From JADFGZ01 sp965222345 (GTDB lineage: Bacteria > Acidobacteriota > Terriglobia > 2-12-FULL-54-10): a stretch of DNA of 64,000 nt. The DNA lies in NCBI GenBank assembly GCA_965222345.1, contig CBDCTS010000007.1:496001-560000 (forward strand), written 5' to 3'. This document shows, in pieces, positions 1-9,070 of the stretch. Positions within the stretch are counted from its first letter, which is position 1, and each line of letters starts with the position of its first letter. The position numbers and the translations under genes were made by a program. The notes beneath the pieces were generated by a model, which was given only the letters and a program-made list of their open reading frames with translations, did not search any database and had not been told where the DNA came from.

Positions 1-753
1 CCGCGCCTGCGGCGAATAGGCCGGAATCATCTGAATGCCCAGCTCCCGCAGGGCGCGGCCCACCTGGGTCAGCCGTTGCCGATCCACCGGCTCGCCCGCC
101 TTCCGGGTCAGGAAGAAATGACTGGCCCGGTCGCTATAAAGGGCGCAAAAGATCCCCTGCTGCTCGACCACCTCCCGCAGGGCAGCCAGCACCGTCCGCG
201 TCGATTCCTGCTCTACCAGTTGCGCATAGTAAATCTCGCTGCTGGCATCATCCAGGACCACCAGCAGGTCATACCAGCGATCATCGACAAACCACCGATG
301 CTGGCTCCCATCCAGATGCAGCAGCATTCCCGGCAACGGCCGCCGGGGCCGCCTCTGGCGGTGCAGGCCCCGCTTCCGCCTCCTGTTCACTAGCCCCGCC
401 CCTTGCAATGCCAGCTTCACCCAGGTGTAGCTCAGCCGGAGGCCGTGCTCTTCCCGCAGCTTTTCGTGAAAGTGCCGCACGTTGAAGTCAAAGTACTTCT
501 CCTGATACAGCCCCAACACCTTCTCCACCGTCCCCAGGGGTACCCGCCGCGGACTCGGCTTTCCCCGCCGCCGGTCAAACAGCCCGTCGTAGCCGTACTG
601 CTCGTACCGGCTGCGCCACCGCCTCATCTGCCGGTCGCTGATCCCGATGATCTCGGCTGCCTGCCACCAGTTGATCCGCTTCCCTATCGCTCGCAAAATT
701 ACTTCTTGTATCTTCATCGCCCGCTCCATCGCAGCTTCCGAGTAGAACTTCAT
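1..753 (-). CDS. ISNCY-family transposase, partial (C-terminus outside window)
   Basis: I translated this minus-strand frame by hand. It is open for 251 codons from an ATG at 753 down to base 1, with no stop. The N-terminus is a helix-turn-helix region (IIGISDRQMRRWRSRY, residues ~35-50) followed by a basic linker. The integrase-like catalytic core begins near residue 135 with LHLDGSQHRWF (first Asp) and continues with LYSDRASHFF (second Asp) and a terminal IPAYSPQARG stretch, an order typical of ISNCY/rve-type DDE transposases. The expected catalytic Glu lies beyond the window. It ends 80 bp from the presumed IS terminus. Plus-strand open frames over the same bases are its shadows. Confidence 0.8.
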   Translation of the reverse strand, partial: MKFYSEAAMERAMKIQEVILRAIGKRINWWQAAEIIGISDRQMRRWRSRYEQYGYDGLFDRRRGKPSPRRVPLGTVEKVLGLYQEKYFDFNVRHFHEKLREEHGLRLSYTWVKLALQGAGLVNRRRKRGLHRQRRPRRPLPGMLLHLDGSQHRWFVDDRWYDLLVVLDDASSEIYYAQLVEQESTRTVLAALREVVEQQGIFCALYSDRASHFFLTRKAGEPVDRQRLTQVGRALRELGIQMIPAYSPQAR

Positions 754-793
754 GCCACCTCCTGGCAAAAAGCCCTACCCTACGCCGCTCAAA

Positions 794-838
794 GCGGACA
801 TTTCACATGTTAATTAGACCGGACATATCATGTGCTAA
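794..838. repeat. Paired 20-nt terminal repeats of the ISNCY element
   Basis: GCGGACATTTCACATGTTAA (794-813) and CCGGACATATCATGTGCTAA (819-838) are direct repeats differing at a few positions, separated by 5 nt. They sit between the transposase start and the flanking rfbD region. Doubled motifs at an IS end are plausible transposase-binding sites. That role is inferred. Confidence 0.45.
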
Positions 839-968
839 CGACAGTCCCCACTGAATTTCCAAACGGCATCTCCATTCGACGTGGCTCGTTCGGGACGTTC
901 TGTGGAGTTGCGGTTCCGGTTTGCCAGCAGATTGGGACCGCTCCGGGCAGAAACCGACAAAGAAGCTG

Positions 969-1823
969 TCAAAACCTCACGCGGAGTTGAAAGTATTCCT
1001 CCAGCGCCTGTTTCCAGTGCGGCAGCGGAGCGAGGCCTATCTGCTCCAACCGTCGGTTGCCAAGAACAGAGTTGGACGGGCGTTTCGCCGCCCGGCCTGC
1101 CACCGCCGAATCAATGGGACTGACCGGGACGGAACAGGCAAGCTTCTCCACAATGGAACAGGCAAACTCATGCCAACTGCATTGCCCGCTTCCCGCGACA
1201 TTCAGGATGCCGGTTGCAGAAGTTCCGACCAGCTCGGCAATCTTCCGTGCCAGATGCACGGTCCAGGTGGGGCAGCCGATCTGGTCGGCCACCACTTCGA
1301 GCTTCGGGTGGGAATGGGCGGCAGCCGTAATCTTCTCTACAAAGTTAGCCCCGTGGATCCCGTACAGCCACGAGGTACGGATCACAAGATGCTTTGGACT
1401 TCCCCTTCTCTGCTTCAGAGTTCTCTGCTCTCCTTCCAACTTGCTGCGGCCATAGACGTTGATCGGGTTGACCGGGTCCTGCTCGTGGTAGGGACCCTTC
1501 TTTTCTCCGTCAAATACGTAATCGGTGCTGATATAAAAGACGCGGGCGCCGATTTCGTCTGCGGCGCGGGCCACATGATCCGCGCCTTGCGCGTTCACTG
1601 CAAAGGCGCGCCCGGTATCCCTCTCGCAGCCGTCCACGTCCGTGTAGGCAGCGCAATGAACAACCAGTTCCGGACGCCACTCCCGAAACACGCGGCTGAC
1701 TTCAGCCCCGGCGGTGATATCGCAGGACGAATGGTCAAGCGGCAAAAGCTCTTGGTTTGGTTTCAAGGCGGGCAGCAAGTCTTTGCCTAACATTCCGCCC
1801 GCTCCTGTGATCAAGATGCGCAT
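969..1823 (-). CDS. rfbD: dTDP-4-dehydrorhamnose reductase
   Basis: This is the NADPH-dependent last step of dTDP-L-rhamnose synthesis for surface polysaccharides, acting in the cytoplasm. It is a single Rossmann-fold short-chain dehydrogenase/reductase of 284 residues, the usual family length. It opens with MRILITGAGGMLG (the dinucleotide-binding glycine motif). The FYISTDYVFDG segment carries the Ser/Thr catalytic region, followed by NVYGRSKLEGE (Tyr-x3-Lys pair) and RTSWLYG. The frame extends upstream to a GTG at 1874, but the ATG at 1823 puts the glycine motif at the N-terminus as in the family, so I chose it. No other rml genes are visible nearby, so the rest of the pathway must be elsewhere. 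Confidence 0.9.
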   Translation of the reverse strand: MRILITGAGGMLGKDLLPALKPNQELLPLDHSSCDITAGAEVSRVFREWRPELVVHCAAYTDVDGCERDTGRAFAVNAQGADHVARAADEIGARVFYISTDYVFDGEKKGPYHEQDPVNPINVYGRSKLEGEQRTLKQRRGSPKHLVIRTSWLYGIHGANFVEKITAAAHSHPKLEVVADQIGCPTWTVHLARKIAELVGTSATGILNVAGSGQCSWHEFACSIVEKLACSVPVSPIDSAVAGRAAKRPSNSVLGNRRLEQIGLAPLPHWKQALEEYFQLRVRF

Positions 1824-2050
1824 CAGGCTATCGTCAACACTCGCTGCTCCTTGCTGAAGGAAATCTGAGAACACGCCACCGGAAGGCGCAAAAGAAATCT
1901 CGCAACGGTCGGGAGCCGCCGGGGTCTGGGTACACGTGTTGCTGCCCTTTGCCCAAGCTCACAGTATAAGGGGAATATGCCTCGGGCAGAAGAAAACCGA
2001 CGATGGGATTCTGTGAGGGCGGGCCGTCGAAGAGGCCGTCGGCGATGCGT

Positions 2051-3064
2051 TCAGCAGTCCTCTAGGGAATGAAAGGCGGCCAGGAAAGATTGCTTCTCTT
2101 CCGGCGTCAGAAACGCTGCCTGGAAAGAGGCCTCCGCCAGGCGGGTCAGCTCTTCCCGGCTGAAACCGAAAACTTCCTGCGCCAGCAAATACTCCCGGTT
2201 CAGATTGGTTCCAAACAAAGCCGGGTCGTCGGTATTGAGCGAGATCAGAAGACCCTTGTTAAAGTATTCTCGCACGGGGTGGTTGCAAAGCTCCGCGAGG
2301 GACCCCGTGCGAACATTGCTCGTCAGGCAGATATCGACCGGAATCCGGCGCTCGGCGAGATGCTCGACCAGGCGCGGGTCGCCGGCGGCCGTGAGACCGT
2401 GGCTGATACGTTCCGCGCCGAGAGCTTCGAGAGCGCCCCAGACTGAAACCGGCCCTACTGTCTCGCCCGCATGGGCCGTCCGGCGCAGCCCTTCCTTGCG
2501 GGCGTTGACAAAGACTTCGCGGAATAGTTCCGGAGCGGCCTGCTGCTCGTCGCCTCCAATGCCGATTGCGACAACGCCACGGTCCTGCAACCGGACCGCT
2601 TCCCGCAAGACGGCTTCCGCCGATTCCAGGCTGAATTGCCGCACCACGTCAAAAATCCATTTCACCCGGATGCCGAACTCCTCCTGAGCCCGCCGGGCGC
2701 CCGCCTCGATCCCTTCAAAACTGCTGGGGAGGTTCTCTCCCTTCCACAGAACCACGCCGGCGGAGAGTGTGACCTCCGCGTAACGGACATTCTGCCGCGC
2801 AAGCCAGCTGAGGGTGTTGTAGGTGATGAACTCGTAATCTTCCGGCGTTCGCACCAGTTGGCAAACTGCCCGGAAAGCCTGCAGGAAACCGCCGAAATCG
2901 CGAGTGGCGTATAGCGTTTGCAGTTGTTCCCCGCTCCCGGCAGCCAGGGGCGAGCCATGCCGCCGCGCCAGCTCGAGCAGCGTCTCCGGCTCGACAGACC
3001 CTTCCAGATGCACGTGAAGTTCTGCTTTGGGAAGCCCGGCGATAAATTCTTCTGTGGAGGACAC
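2051..3064 (-). CDS. add: Adenosine deaminase
   Basis: A metal-dependent amidohydrolase converting adenosine (or deoxyadenosine) to inosine in purine salvage. It has 337 residues, normal for the family. The N-terminal ELHVHLEGS motif (His17, His19) supplies zinc ligands, HAGETVG in the second half supplies the third His and the catalytic Glu environment, and SLNTDDPALFG near residue 275 holds the paired Asp residues. The first codon is GTG at 3064 and no in-frame ATG lies closer to the HVHLEGS motif. Some relatives act on adenine or aminofutalosine, so the exact substrate is known only at family level. It stands alone between rfbD and a small basic gene, all on the same strand. Confidence 0.85.
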   Translation of the reverse strand: MSSTEEFIAGLPKAELHVHLEGSVEPETLLELARRHGSPLAAGSGEQLQTLYATRDFGGFLQAFRAVCQLVRTPEDYEFITYNTLSWLARQNVRYAEVTLSAGVVLWKGENLPSSFEGIEAGARRAQEEFGIRVKWIFDVVRQFSLESAEAVLREAVRLQDRGVVAIGIGGDEQQAAPELFREVFVNARKEGLRRTAHAGETVGPVSVWGALEALGAERISHGLTAAGDPRLVEHLAERRIPVDICLTSNVRTGSLAELCNHPVREYFNKGLLISLNTDDPALFGTNLNREYLLAQEVFGFSREELTRLAEASFQAAFLTPEEKQSFLAAFHSLEDC

Positions 3065-3268
3065 CGGACAATGCCTTCAGGGAGTCAGGAGTCAGAGGGA
3101 TTCCCAGCACCAACCCGGCAATCCAGGCGATGACGCGGGCGCGCAGCAGCACAGGGGGCCAGAGATTCCGCTCTCCCTGCCAGATTGTTGGGATGCGCAC
3201 CCGCTCCAGTTATTCAACAAGAACAACTGGCTAGATGTTGTCCGGCAAGAACCCGTTGACGGCAATCC

Positions 3269-3421
3269 TTAGCGCCGCCGCTGGCCCCTCACCAGTTTTT
3301 TCACTTTCCTTTTGTGCGAGCCGCGGTCGCCCTCGCGTTTGGCCTTGGGGGCCTGTTTCTTGCGAGCATCCCTTTTCAGCTGCTTGCGTTCTGTGCGATC
3401 AGTAGTTTTACGTGTGTCCAT
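3269..3421 (-). CDS. Small very basic protein (50 aa), unknown function
   Basis: An ATG at 3421 opens 50 codons ending in TAA at 3269. The start lies 14 nt after the tldE stop, so it could be co-transcribed with tldD-tldE. About half the residues are Lys or Arg. The product has no hydrophobic segment and no cysteine, and it is continuously charged (RKQLKRDARKKQ near the start, VRGQRRR at the end), which suggests a disordered nucleic-acid-binding peptide. That is inference from composition only. No strong ribosome-binding site is visible. The regular frame and tight spacing favour a real gene, but it could be chance. Confidence 0.45.
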   Translation of the reverse strand: MDTRKTTDRTERKQLKRDARKKQAPKAKREGDRGSHKRKVKKLVRGQRRR

Positions 3422-3435
3422 AAGTCGAAAGAGTC

Positions 3436-4803
3436 TCAGTTGCCTGCGACAGTCATCTCGTTGATCATCAACGTGGGGGAGGCTACCGAGCCGCGAAACT
3501 CCAGGTCAATGCCTACCATTGCGATTCCCTGAAACATTTCCAGCAGGTTGCCTGCTACCGTAACCTCCTCCACGGGATAGGCAAACTCTCCGTTTTCAAT
3601 CCACAGGCCGGAGGCTCCACGGGAAAAATCTCCGGTCACAACGTTCACGCCAAACCCAATAAATTCAGTTACATAAAAACCATTTTTCACGGAACCGATG
3701 ATTTCTTCCGGGTTGTGACGACCGGGCTGGAGAAAGAAGTTGGTAGGGCCGATTCCGGGATTTCCTCCCATGCCCCGTGCGGCGTTGCCGGTGGTTTTCA
3801 ATCCCAGTTTTCGCGCCGCGTAACAGTTTAGCATGTAGCTTCTGAGCACGCCCTGATCCACCACCACGGTGCGGCCACTGCGAACCCCTTCTCCATCGAA
3901 CGGAGAGGAACCGAACCCGCCCGGCATGGCGCCATCATCAAAGATGTTGATCGACTCCGCCGCTACCTGTTCACCCAGTTTGCCGGCCAGAAAAGAAGCT
4001 CCCCGATAAATGGTGTCGCCGTTGATGGCTTCAAAAAGGTTTTGCAGCAAACTTCCAGCAGTGAGTTGGTCGAGAACAACCGGAACCCGGCAGGTGGGGA
4101 CTTTGCGGGCCCCGAGCCTCCGCAATGTGCGCTCGGCTGCTCTCCGGCCAACCTGGTCAGGAGCCTCCAACCCGGCAAAACTGCGGGAAAGGCTGTACCA
4201 GTAATCGCGCTGCATCCCCAGACCGCCCGCTTCCCCATCCGATTCGGGAACCGCGATGGGCATCACGGAGAGCGAGCAGGTGGAATGGCGATACTCGCCT
4301 AAAAACCCTTGTGAAGTGGCCAGGATTTTGCGGCCACAGAACGAGTCGAACGTTCCTCCTTCGGAGTTCCGGATGCGCGGATCAACAGCAAATGCAACCT
4401 GCTCCGCCTTTCGGGCCAGATCGATCATAAAGGGGGTTTCGAGCTGGCTCACGTCATCGTGGTACAGGTCCATTTCGCCCGGATGGCTTCCCACATGCTC
4501 CGGCTCCGGAAGACCAGCATAGGGGTCTTCCGAGGTTACGCGCGCCGCAGCCAGCGCGCTGGAGACCATGCGTTGAATCCCCTTTTGAGAAAAGTCGGAA
4601 GTATAGGAACTGGCCGTGCGCTGTCCCAGAAAAACGCGCAGCCCGGCTCCCTTGGCTCCGGCCTCCTTGAGTTGCTCAATTTCGTTGCAGCGCACCGTAG
4701 TGGAAAATTCATTGCCCTCGCGCACGACGCAGTCGGCTGCCGTGGCGCCGCTCCGGGTGGCGATATTCACCACGTCCAAGGCTAGTTGTTGCAGGTCATT
4801 CAT
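3436..4803 (-). CDS. tldE: TldE/PmbA-family protease subunit
   Basis: This is the non-metal-binding partner of TldD. The TldD-TldE heterodimer is a cytoplasmic zinc protease known in E. coli for microcin B17 maturation and CcdA degradation. The chain has 455 residues from ATG 4803, preceded by GAAGAG, and that start lies 20 nt after the tldD stop. A longer frame reaching to 4911 runs into tldD and is rejected. The PmbA-type layout is visible, with an N-terminal alpha/beta domain (VRCNEIEQLKEAG) and a C-terminal beta domain (ARGMGGNPGIGPTNFF, GFGVNVVTGDFSRGASG). It lacks the HExxxH of TldD, as expected for the E subunit. Confidence 0.9.
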   Translation of the reverse strand: MNDLQQLALDVVNIATRSGATAADCVVREGNEFSTTVRCNEIEQLKEAGAKGAGLRVFLGQRTASSYTSDFSQKGIQRMVSSALAAARVTSEDPYAGLPEPEHVGSHPGEMDLYHDDVSQLETPFMIDLARKAEQVAFAVDPRIRNSEGGTFDSFCGRKILATSQGFLGEYRHSTCSLSVMPIAVPESDGEAGGLGMQRDYWYSLSRSFAGLEAPDQVGRRAAERTLRRLGARKVPTCRVPVVLDQLTAGSLLQNLFEAINGDTIYRGASFLAGKLGEQVAAESINIFDDGAMPGGFGSSPFDGEGVRSGRTVVVDQGVLRSYMLNCYAARKLGLKTTGNAARGMGGNPGIGPTNFFLQPGRHNPEEIIGSVKNGFYVTEFIGFGVNVVTGDFSRGASGLWIENGEFAYPVEEVTVAGNLLEMFQGIAMVGIDLEFRGSVASPTLMINEMTVAGN

Positions 4804-4823
4804 CTCTTCATACCGGTATGTGG

Positions 4824-6254
4824 TCAGTCGGTCCCGCCCACCGTCAGTCGGTCCACCTTGATGGTGGGAATGCCGACACCGACCGGAACGGTTTGCCCTT
4901 CCTTGCCGCAACTGCCGATACCCTCGTCCAAAGCAAGGTCGTGGCCGACCATGGAGACCTGTTTCAGTACCTCGGGACCATTTCCTATCAAGGTGGCGTT
5001 GCGCACCGGGCGGGTCACCTTGCCGTCCTCAATCCAGTAGGCCTCCGACGCGGAAAAGACAAACTTCCCGTTGGTGATGTCCACCTGCCCCCCGCCGAAC
5101 TGCACGGCGTAGAGGCCCCGCCGCACGGAGCGGATGATCTCCTCCGGCTCGGATTCGCCCGCGAGCATAAAGGTGTTGGTCATGCGGGGCATGGGGATGT
5201 TGGCGTAGCTTTCCCGCCGCCCGTTGCCCGTCAAGCGAGCGCCGGTCAGCCTCCCGCTGAGCTTGTCCTGAAGATATCCGCGCAAAACGCCTTTTTCAAT
5301 CAGAACGCTTTGAGAAGTGGGCGTCCCCTCATCGTCCACGTTAAGTGAGCCGCGCCGCGAAGGGATGGTGCCGTCGTCCACCACGGTGCAAAGCTCACTG
5401 GCCACCTTCTGTCCGATGAGGCCGCTGAAAGCGGAGGTCTTTTTGCGGTTAAAGTCTGCTTCCAGGCCGTGCCCGATGGCCTCATGCAGCAGAATTCCAG
5501 GCCATCCCGGTCCCAGCACCACTTCCATCTCGCCTGCCGGCGCATCGACGGCGGACAACTGCACAATTGCCGACCGGGCGGCCTCGTCCGCGAAGTGCTC
5601 CGGGGTTTTCTCTTCCAGAAAGAATTTCAGCTCCACGCGGCCGCCGCCGCCGCTGAAGCCGCGCTGCGTCGCCTTGCCTTCCTGAGCCAGGCAAAAGACG
5701 TTGAAGCGCGCCAGTGGCTGGTAATCGCTGGCGATCCCGCCGTCAGAGGCTACCGTAAGGACATGCCGCACTTCATCGGCATAGCCGACCCGCACTTGCG
5801 TGATCCGCTTGTCATAGGCACGGGCTGCCTTGTCCGCCCGCAAAACCAAGTCCAGCTTGGCGGCAATCTCAATATCGGTCGGAGCGGTCGCTACCGGATA
5901 GAGGCTGCGGGAAAGCTGCAAATCGGCGAGCCCGACGGTCGAGACGCGGGCCGGGCCGCTTGAGATATGAGCCGCAATCCGGGCCGCCTTCAGAATCTTG
6001 TCGCTCGACAGGTCGTCTGTGTAGGCATAGCCGGTCCGCTCCCCGGAAAGGACCCGAACGCCGCATCCGGCGGAAACGCCCTGCGTAGCCCCTTTGACCA
6101 GGGACTCATCCAGGGAGATGGAGCTGCTCTCCTGATATTCGAAGTACAGATCGGCGTATTCCCCGCCGGCAGAGAGCGCCGCCGCCAGGAACTTTTCCAA
6201 ATCCGCTTCCGTGATGCCGTACTTTTCTTCGAAAAACTTCCGCTCGCGTTGCAT
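4824..6254 (-). CDS. tldD: Metalloprotease TldD
   Basis: The catalytic subunit of the TldD-TldE zinc protease. It has 476 residues, as is usual. The HExxxH zinc motif is at residues 257-262 within LLHEAIGHGLEAD, the diagnostic TldD site. The downstream Cys region is in the C-terminal beta domain near IGSCGKEGQTVPVG. The start is ATG 6254, and the opening KYGITEADLEKFL is family-like. It is the first gene of a tldD-tldE unit that may include the small basic gene after tldE. The natural substrate in this organism is unknown, and no peptide-precursor gene is visible next to it. Confidence 0.93.
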   Translation of the reverse strand: MQRERKFFEEKYGITEADLEKFLAAALSAGGEYADLYFEYQESSSISLDESLVKGATQGVSAGCGVRVLSGERTGYAYTDDLSSDKILKAARIAAHISSGPARVSTVGLADLQLSRSLYPVATAPTDIEIAAKLDLVLRADKAARAYDKRITQVRVGYADEVRHVLTVASDGGIASDYQPLARFNVFCLAQEGKATQRGFSGGGGRVELKFFLEEKTPEHFADEAARSAIVQLSAVDAPAGEMEVVLGPGWPGILLHEAIGHGLEADFNRKKTSAFSGLIGQKVASELCTVVDDGTIPSRRGSLNVDDEGTPTSQSVLIEKGVLRGYLQDKLSGRLTGARLTGNGRRESYANIPMPRMTNTFMLAGESEPEEIIRSVRRGLYAVQFGGGQVDITNGKFVFSASEAYWIEDGKVTRPVRNATLIGNGPEVLKQVSMVGHDLALDEGIGSCGKEGQTVPVGVGIPTIKVDRLTVGGTD

Positions 6255-6643
6255 GATCCGGCCTTTTCAATAAATAGTCAAAACACTATAGCATTCGCCC
6301 GTTAGCGCGTCAAAAGAGTCGCCCGCCATAACGCCATACCGTCAATTGATCTGTCGTTTAAGATGGTGTAATCCTTCTCAAACGATTGCAATCAGAATGA
6401 TAAGCCAGAGCAGTCTGCTGGTAGGTTAAATCAGGAATGGCAAGCAACCAGAAACGCTGTCATGCGGAGCAAAGAGAGGCAGGAGGTACAAGCCTACCAG
6501 CCTGTACTTGCTTGCCTACACGTCCACTGGGTACACAAGTAGGGCAGGCAGGAATGCCTGTCGCTATCTGACGCCGTGACTGCCAGGGGCGTGCGGCTCG
6601 GACTTCTGCCTCCCATCTTCCCGTAACGCAAGTTGGGGCGGCG
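6255..6643. other. Repeat-rich intergenic spacer between tldD and argR
   Basis: No gene is visible in this 389-bp stretch. It contains the dispersed repeat at 6417-6474 and then two short palindromic stretches, one around AAGCCTACCAGCCTGTACTT near 6490-6510 and one around GGCAGGAATGCCTGTC near 6546-6562. Similar stretches occur near 30320 and 37640-37720. Promoters for tldD must lie here, but I see no strong -35/-10 pair. Confidence 0.5.
6417..6474. repeat. Dispersed intergenic repeat, copy A
   Basis: This stretch, containing the cores AAATCAGGAATGGCAAGCAA and CCAGAAACGCTGTCATG, recurs with a few changes at 20723-20780 and, shorter, at 37919-37964. All three copies are between genes. The family seems to be a non-coding repeat of this genome. 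Its function is unknown. Confidence 0.6.
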
Positions 6644-7090
6644 CTACCGCAACAGAGCCAGCAGCTTCTCTTTAGCTTTTAGCGCCTGTTTGGAGTCGGA
6701 AGCGACGGCGAGGACCGTATCGTCGCCGGCGATGGTGCCTGCGATCTCCGGCCAAGCTGCATTGTCCAGGGCAAAGGCCACCGGCTGCGCGTTGCCGGGG
6801 TCGGTCCGGATAATGACGATATTCTGGGCGGCCTGCACGTCCCGCACAAACTCCTCGATCACCCGTGCCAGAGCGCCTGCTTGACGCTCGCCCGCCGCGG
6901 CGGCCTGCTGCGCTTCCTGGTACCCTTGTGGAGTCTTAACCAGACCGAGCTCCCGCATGTCGCGCGAAAGCGTCACCTGCGTCACATCCATGCCGAGTTT
7001 CTTGAGGGCGAGCGAAAATTCTTCCTGGGTATGAATGCGCTGGTTTCGGATCAGGTTAAGAATCTGTCCCTGGCGAAAGGTTTTTTTCAT
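6644..7090 (-). CDS. argR: Arginine repressor ArgR
   Basis: A transcriptional regulator of arginine biosynthesis and catabolism that binds ARG boxes as a hexamer with L-arginine as corepressor. It has 148 residues, as is usual. The N-terminal winged helix shows RQGQILNLIRNQRIHTQEE and the recognition segment VTQVTLSRDMRELGL. The C-terminal oligomerisation/arginine-binding domain shows VIIRTDPGNAQPVA and EIAGTIAGDDTVLAV, where the Asp-Asp pair contacts arginine in known structures. ATG 7090. No arg biosynthesis genes are adjacent, so it acts in trans. Confidence 0.93.
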   Translation of the reverse strand: MKKTFRQGQILNLIRNQRIHTQEEFSLALKKLGMDVTQVTLSRDMRELGLVKTPQGYQEAQQAAAAGERQAGALARVIEEFVRDVQAAQNIVIIRTDPGNAQPVAFALDNAAWPEIAGTIAGDDTVLAVASDSKQALKAKEKLLALLR

Positions 7091-7121
7091 AACGCCTAGT
7101 GCATGGCGGTGGAAAAAGCGT

Positions 7122-7300
7122 TAGCCACTGAGTCGCCGAGACACGGCGAGATAACAGCTTGAAGTATCGACGGAAACCGCTGATGGAAACCGCCTATGGT
7201 AGTCATAGCCGGATGTGCCATATCCGTGCGGAACCGTCTGATGCAGGCAACTCTTTGCTATCCTAGCATTATCCTCTGCGTCTCTGTGCCTCCGTGGCCA
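7122..7300. repeat. Degenerate inverted repeat upstream of argR
   Basis: AGCCACTGAGTCGCCGAGAC near 7123 is related to the reverse complement of CCTCTGCGTCTCTGTGCCTC at 7273-7292, with several mismatches. A similar CACAGAG-rich string occurs after uvrB at 29831-29855. This looks like relics of a common spacer repeat. I see no gene in 7091-7349. Confidence 0.35.
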
Positions 7301-7349
7301 AAAACCACATCCCTTCAAGCATTCTTACGCAAATTTATGCACCTAAGCG

Positions 7350-9050
7350 CTACAGGTTCTCGTAGTTCGGGCCGCCCCCTCCCTCGGGGGGCACCCAGGT
7401 AATGATCTGGTAGGGGTCCATGATATCGCAAGTTTTGCAGTGCACGCAGTTGGACGGGTTCAGGTGGATTTGCGAATGACCGTCCTTACCCTCCACCATT
7501 TCATAAACAGCGGCGGGACAGAAAGACCGGCAAGGGTTCCCGTACTCCACCGTGCAGCGGTTGTTGCAGATGTCGGTATCGGCGATCAGCAGATGGCAGG
7601 GCTGGTCCTCCTCATGCTTGGTGGAGGAATGGTATACGTCGGTGAGCTTGTCAAACGTTAGCTTGCCATCGGGTGAAAAGCTTGGCCGTTCGGGGCTGGC
7701 CGCGCCGTTCTGCGATTTCTGAAGCTGCTCATGTCCAGCACGGTTGCTGTAGCGGTTCCGAAGTCCCCGTCCGCCGGTAATCATTTGGAGCCCCGCATGG
7801 AAGACCCCGCGGAGCATCCCGCCCTCGAATCCCTGATGATAGTTTCGCGTCTTCCACAACTCCTGCTTTACCCAACTGTTCTCGACGCGCCGCGCATAAT
7901 CAGAAAGGCAACTTTCGGAAAAGTCCTTCCGCCGAAGCGCCTCGAAAACGGTTTCCGCCGCCAGCATGCCGGTCTTGATGGCCAGATGAATCCCCTTGAG
8001 CCTTTGGGAGTTCAGAAAGCCCGCGCTGTCTCCCACCAGCAGCGCGCCGCCGGTGGCTAGCTTGGGCAGGGCGAACCAGCCGCCTTCGGGGATTGTCTTG
8101 GCGCCGTATTTGAGCATCTGGCCACCTTCCAAAATGCGGCGAAGGAGCGGATGCGTCTTGTAATGCTGGAATGCTTCGTGAGGATCGAACGTCGGGTCCG
8201 TGTAATCGAGCCCGGAGACCAGCCCCAGAGAGACCCTTCCTTCAGGCAGGGCGTACAGCCAGCCGCCGCCATACTGCGCCGAGGTCAGCGGCCAGCCCGC
8301 CGTATGGATGACCGTGCCCGGTTCAATACGCCCTTCGGGAACTTCCCATAACTCTTTGACACCGACTGCATAGGTCTGCGGATTTCGCCCCTGATCGAGG
8401 TTCAACCGCCCGATCAGTTGCTTGGCGAGCGATCCGTGCGAGCCTTCGGCCAGCACCGTCACCTTAGCCCGCAGGTCATAGCCCGGCTCGAAATTGCTCT
8501 TGGGCTTCCCTTCGCGGTCCAGGCCCTTGTCATCGGTGCGCACTCCTACGACACGGTCCTCTTCGTAGAGCATCTCTTTTCCGGCGAAACCGGCGAAGAC
8601 GCTGACTCCAGCCTCCTCGACCTTCTCACCCATCCATCGCCCCAGACGGTTGAGCGACACAACAAAGTTACCGTGGTTATGAAGAAACGGCGGCGTGACG
8701 GGGAGCTTCCATTGGCTCCGCTCCGTGAGAAAGTAAACCGAATCCTTTAGCACGGGCATCAGCCAGGAACTGTTTTCAGCCGAGATGTCGCGGTCAAAGC
8801 CGTGCAGTAGCTCCCGCAAGCCGCGAGGATCGACCACAGCGCCGGAGAGCAGGTGCGAGCCAACCTCGCGGCTTTTTTCAAACAGGTAAATCTCTTCTGC
8901 GGAAAATTTCTCGCCCTTGTTCGCGCCGGAATCGATCTCGGCGTTGTGCTGCTCGATGAGTTGAGCCAAGCGCAAGGCCGTGGCCAGCCCGGCAGGACCG
9001 CCGCCTACGATCACTACATCTGCTTCGAGTTGTTCGCGCTCCACGGTCAC
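7350..9050 (-). CDS. Electron-transfer flavoprotein:ubiquinone oxidoreductase
   Basis: A membrane-associated flavin/iron-sulfur enzyme passing electrons from reduced ETF (fed by acyl-CoA and other dehydrogenases) to the quinone pool. It has 566 residues, the usual ETF-QO length. The N-terminal FAD site is VVIVGGGPAGLATALRLA (residues ~11-28), followed by GSHLLSGAVVDP. A middle quinone/FAD region includes LLVGDSAGFLN. The C-terminal 4Fe-4S ferredoxin domain has CTVEYGNPCRSFCP and CVHCKTCDIMDP. It starts 20 nt after the etfA stop on the same strand, so etfB, etfA and this gene form one functional set for beta-oxidation-linked electron flow. The FixC homologue is an alternative, but the length and the fused ferredoxin favour ETF-QO. 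Confidence 0.93.
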   Translation of the reverse strand: MTVEREQLEADVVIVGGGPAGLATALRLAQLIEQHNAEIDSGANKGEKFSAEEIYLFEKSREVGSHLLSGAVVDPRGLRELLHGFDRDISAENSSWLMPVLKDSVYFLTERSQWKLPVTPPFLHNHGNFVVSLNRLGRWMGEKVEEAGVSVFAGFAGKEMLYEEDRVVGVRTDDKGLDREGKPKSNFEPGYDLRAKVTVLAEGSHGSLAKQLIGRLNLDQGRNPQTYAVGVKELWEVPEGRIEPGTVIHTAGWPLTSAQYGGGWLYALPEGRVSLGLVSGLDYTDPTFDPHEAFQHYKTHPLLRRILEGGQMLKYGAKTIPEGGWFALPKLATGGALLVGDSAGFLNSQRLKGIHLAIKTGMLAAETVFEALRRKDFSESCLSDYARRVENSWVKQELWKTRNYHQGFEGGMLRGVFHAGLQMITGGRGLRNRYSNRAGHEQLQKSQNGAASPERPSFSPDGKLTFDKLTDVYHSSTKHEEDQPCHLLIADTDICNNRCTVEYGNPCRSFCPAAVYEMVEGKDGHSQIHLNPSNCVHCKTCDIMDPYQIITWVPPEGGGGPNYENL

Positions 9051-9070
9051 AGCTTCGCTCCAAAGGCCCC

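Larger units (their letters stand above)
1..838 (-). mobile_element. ISNCY-type insertion sequence, cut by window start
   Basis: This is the 5' part of an insertion sequence: the transposase gene runs off the window edge, and 794-838 looks like an IS terminus with two related 20-nt repeats. The outer limit at about 838 is inferred from the end of the repeat pair, because the other end of the element is not in the window and no target duplication can be checked. Confidence 0.6.

Noticed and set aside
76..813. Plus-strand open frames of 105 and 136 codons
   Set aside because: They lie opposite the minus-strand ISNCY-type transposase, which has clear DDE motifs, and their sequences have no domain character.
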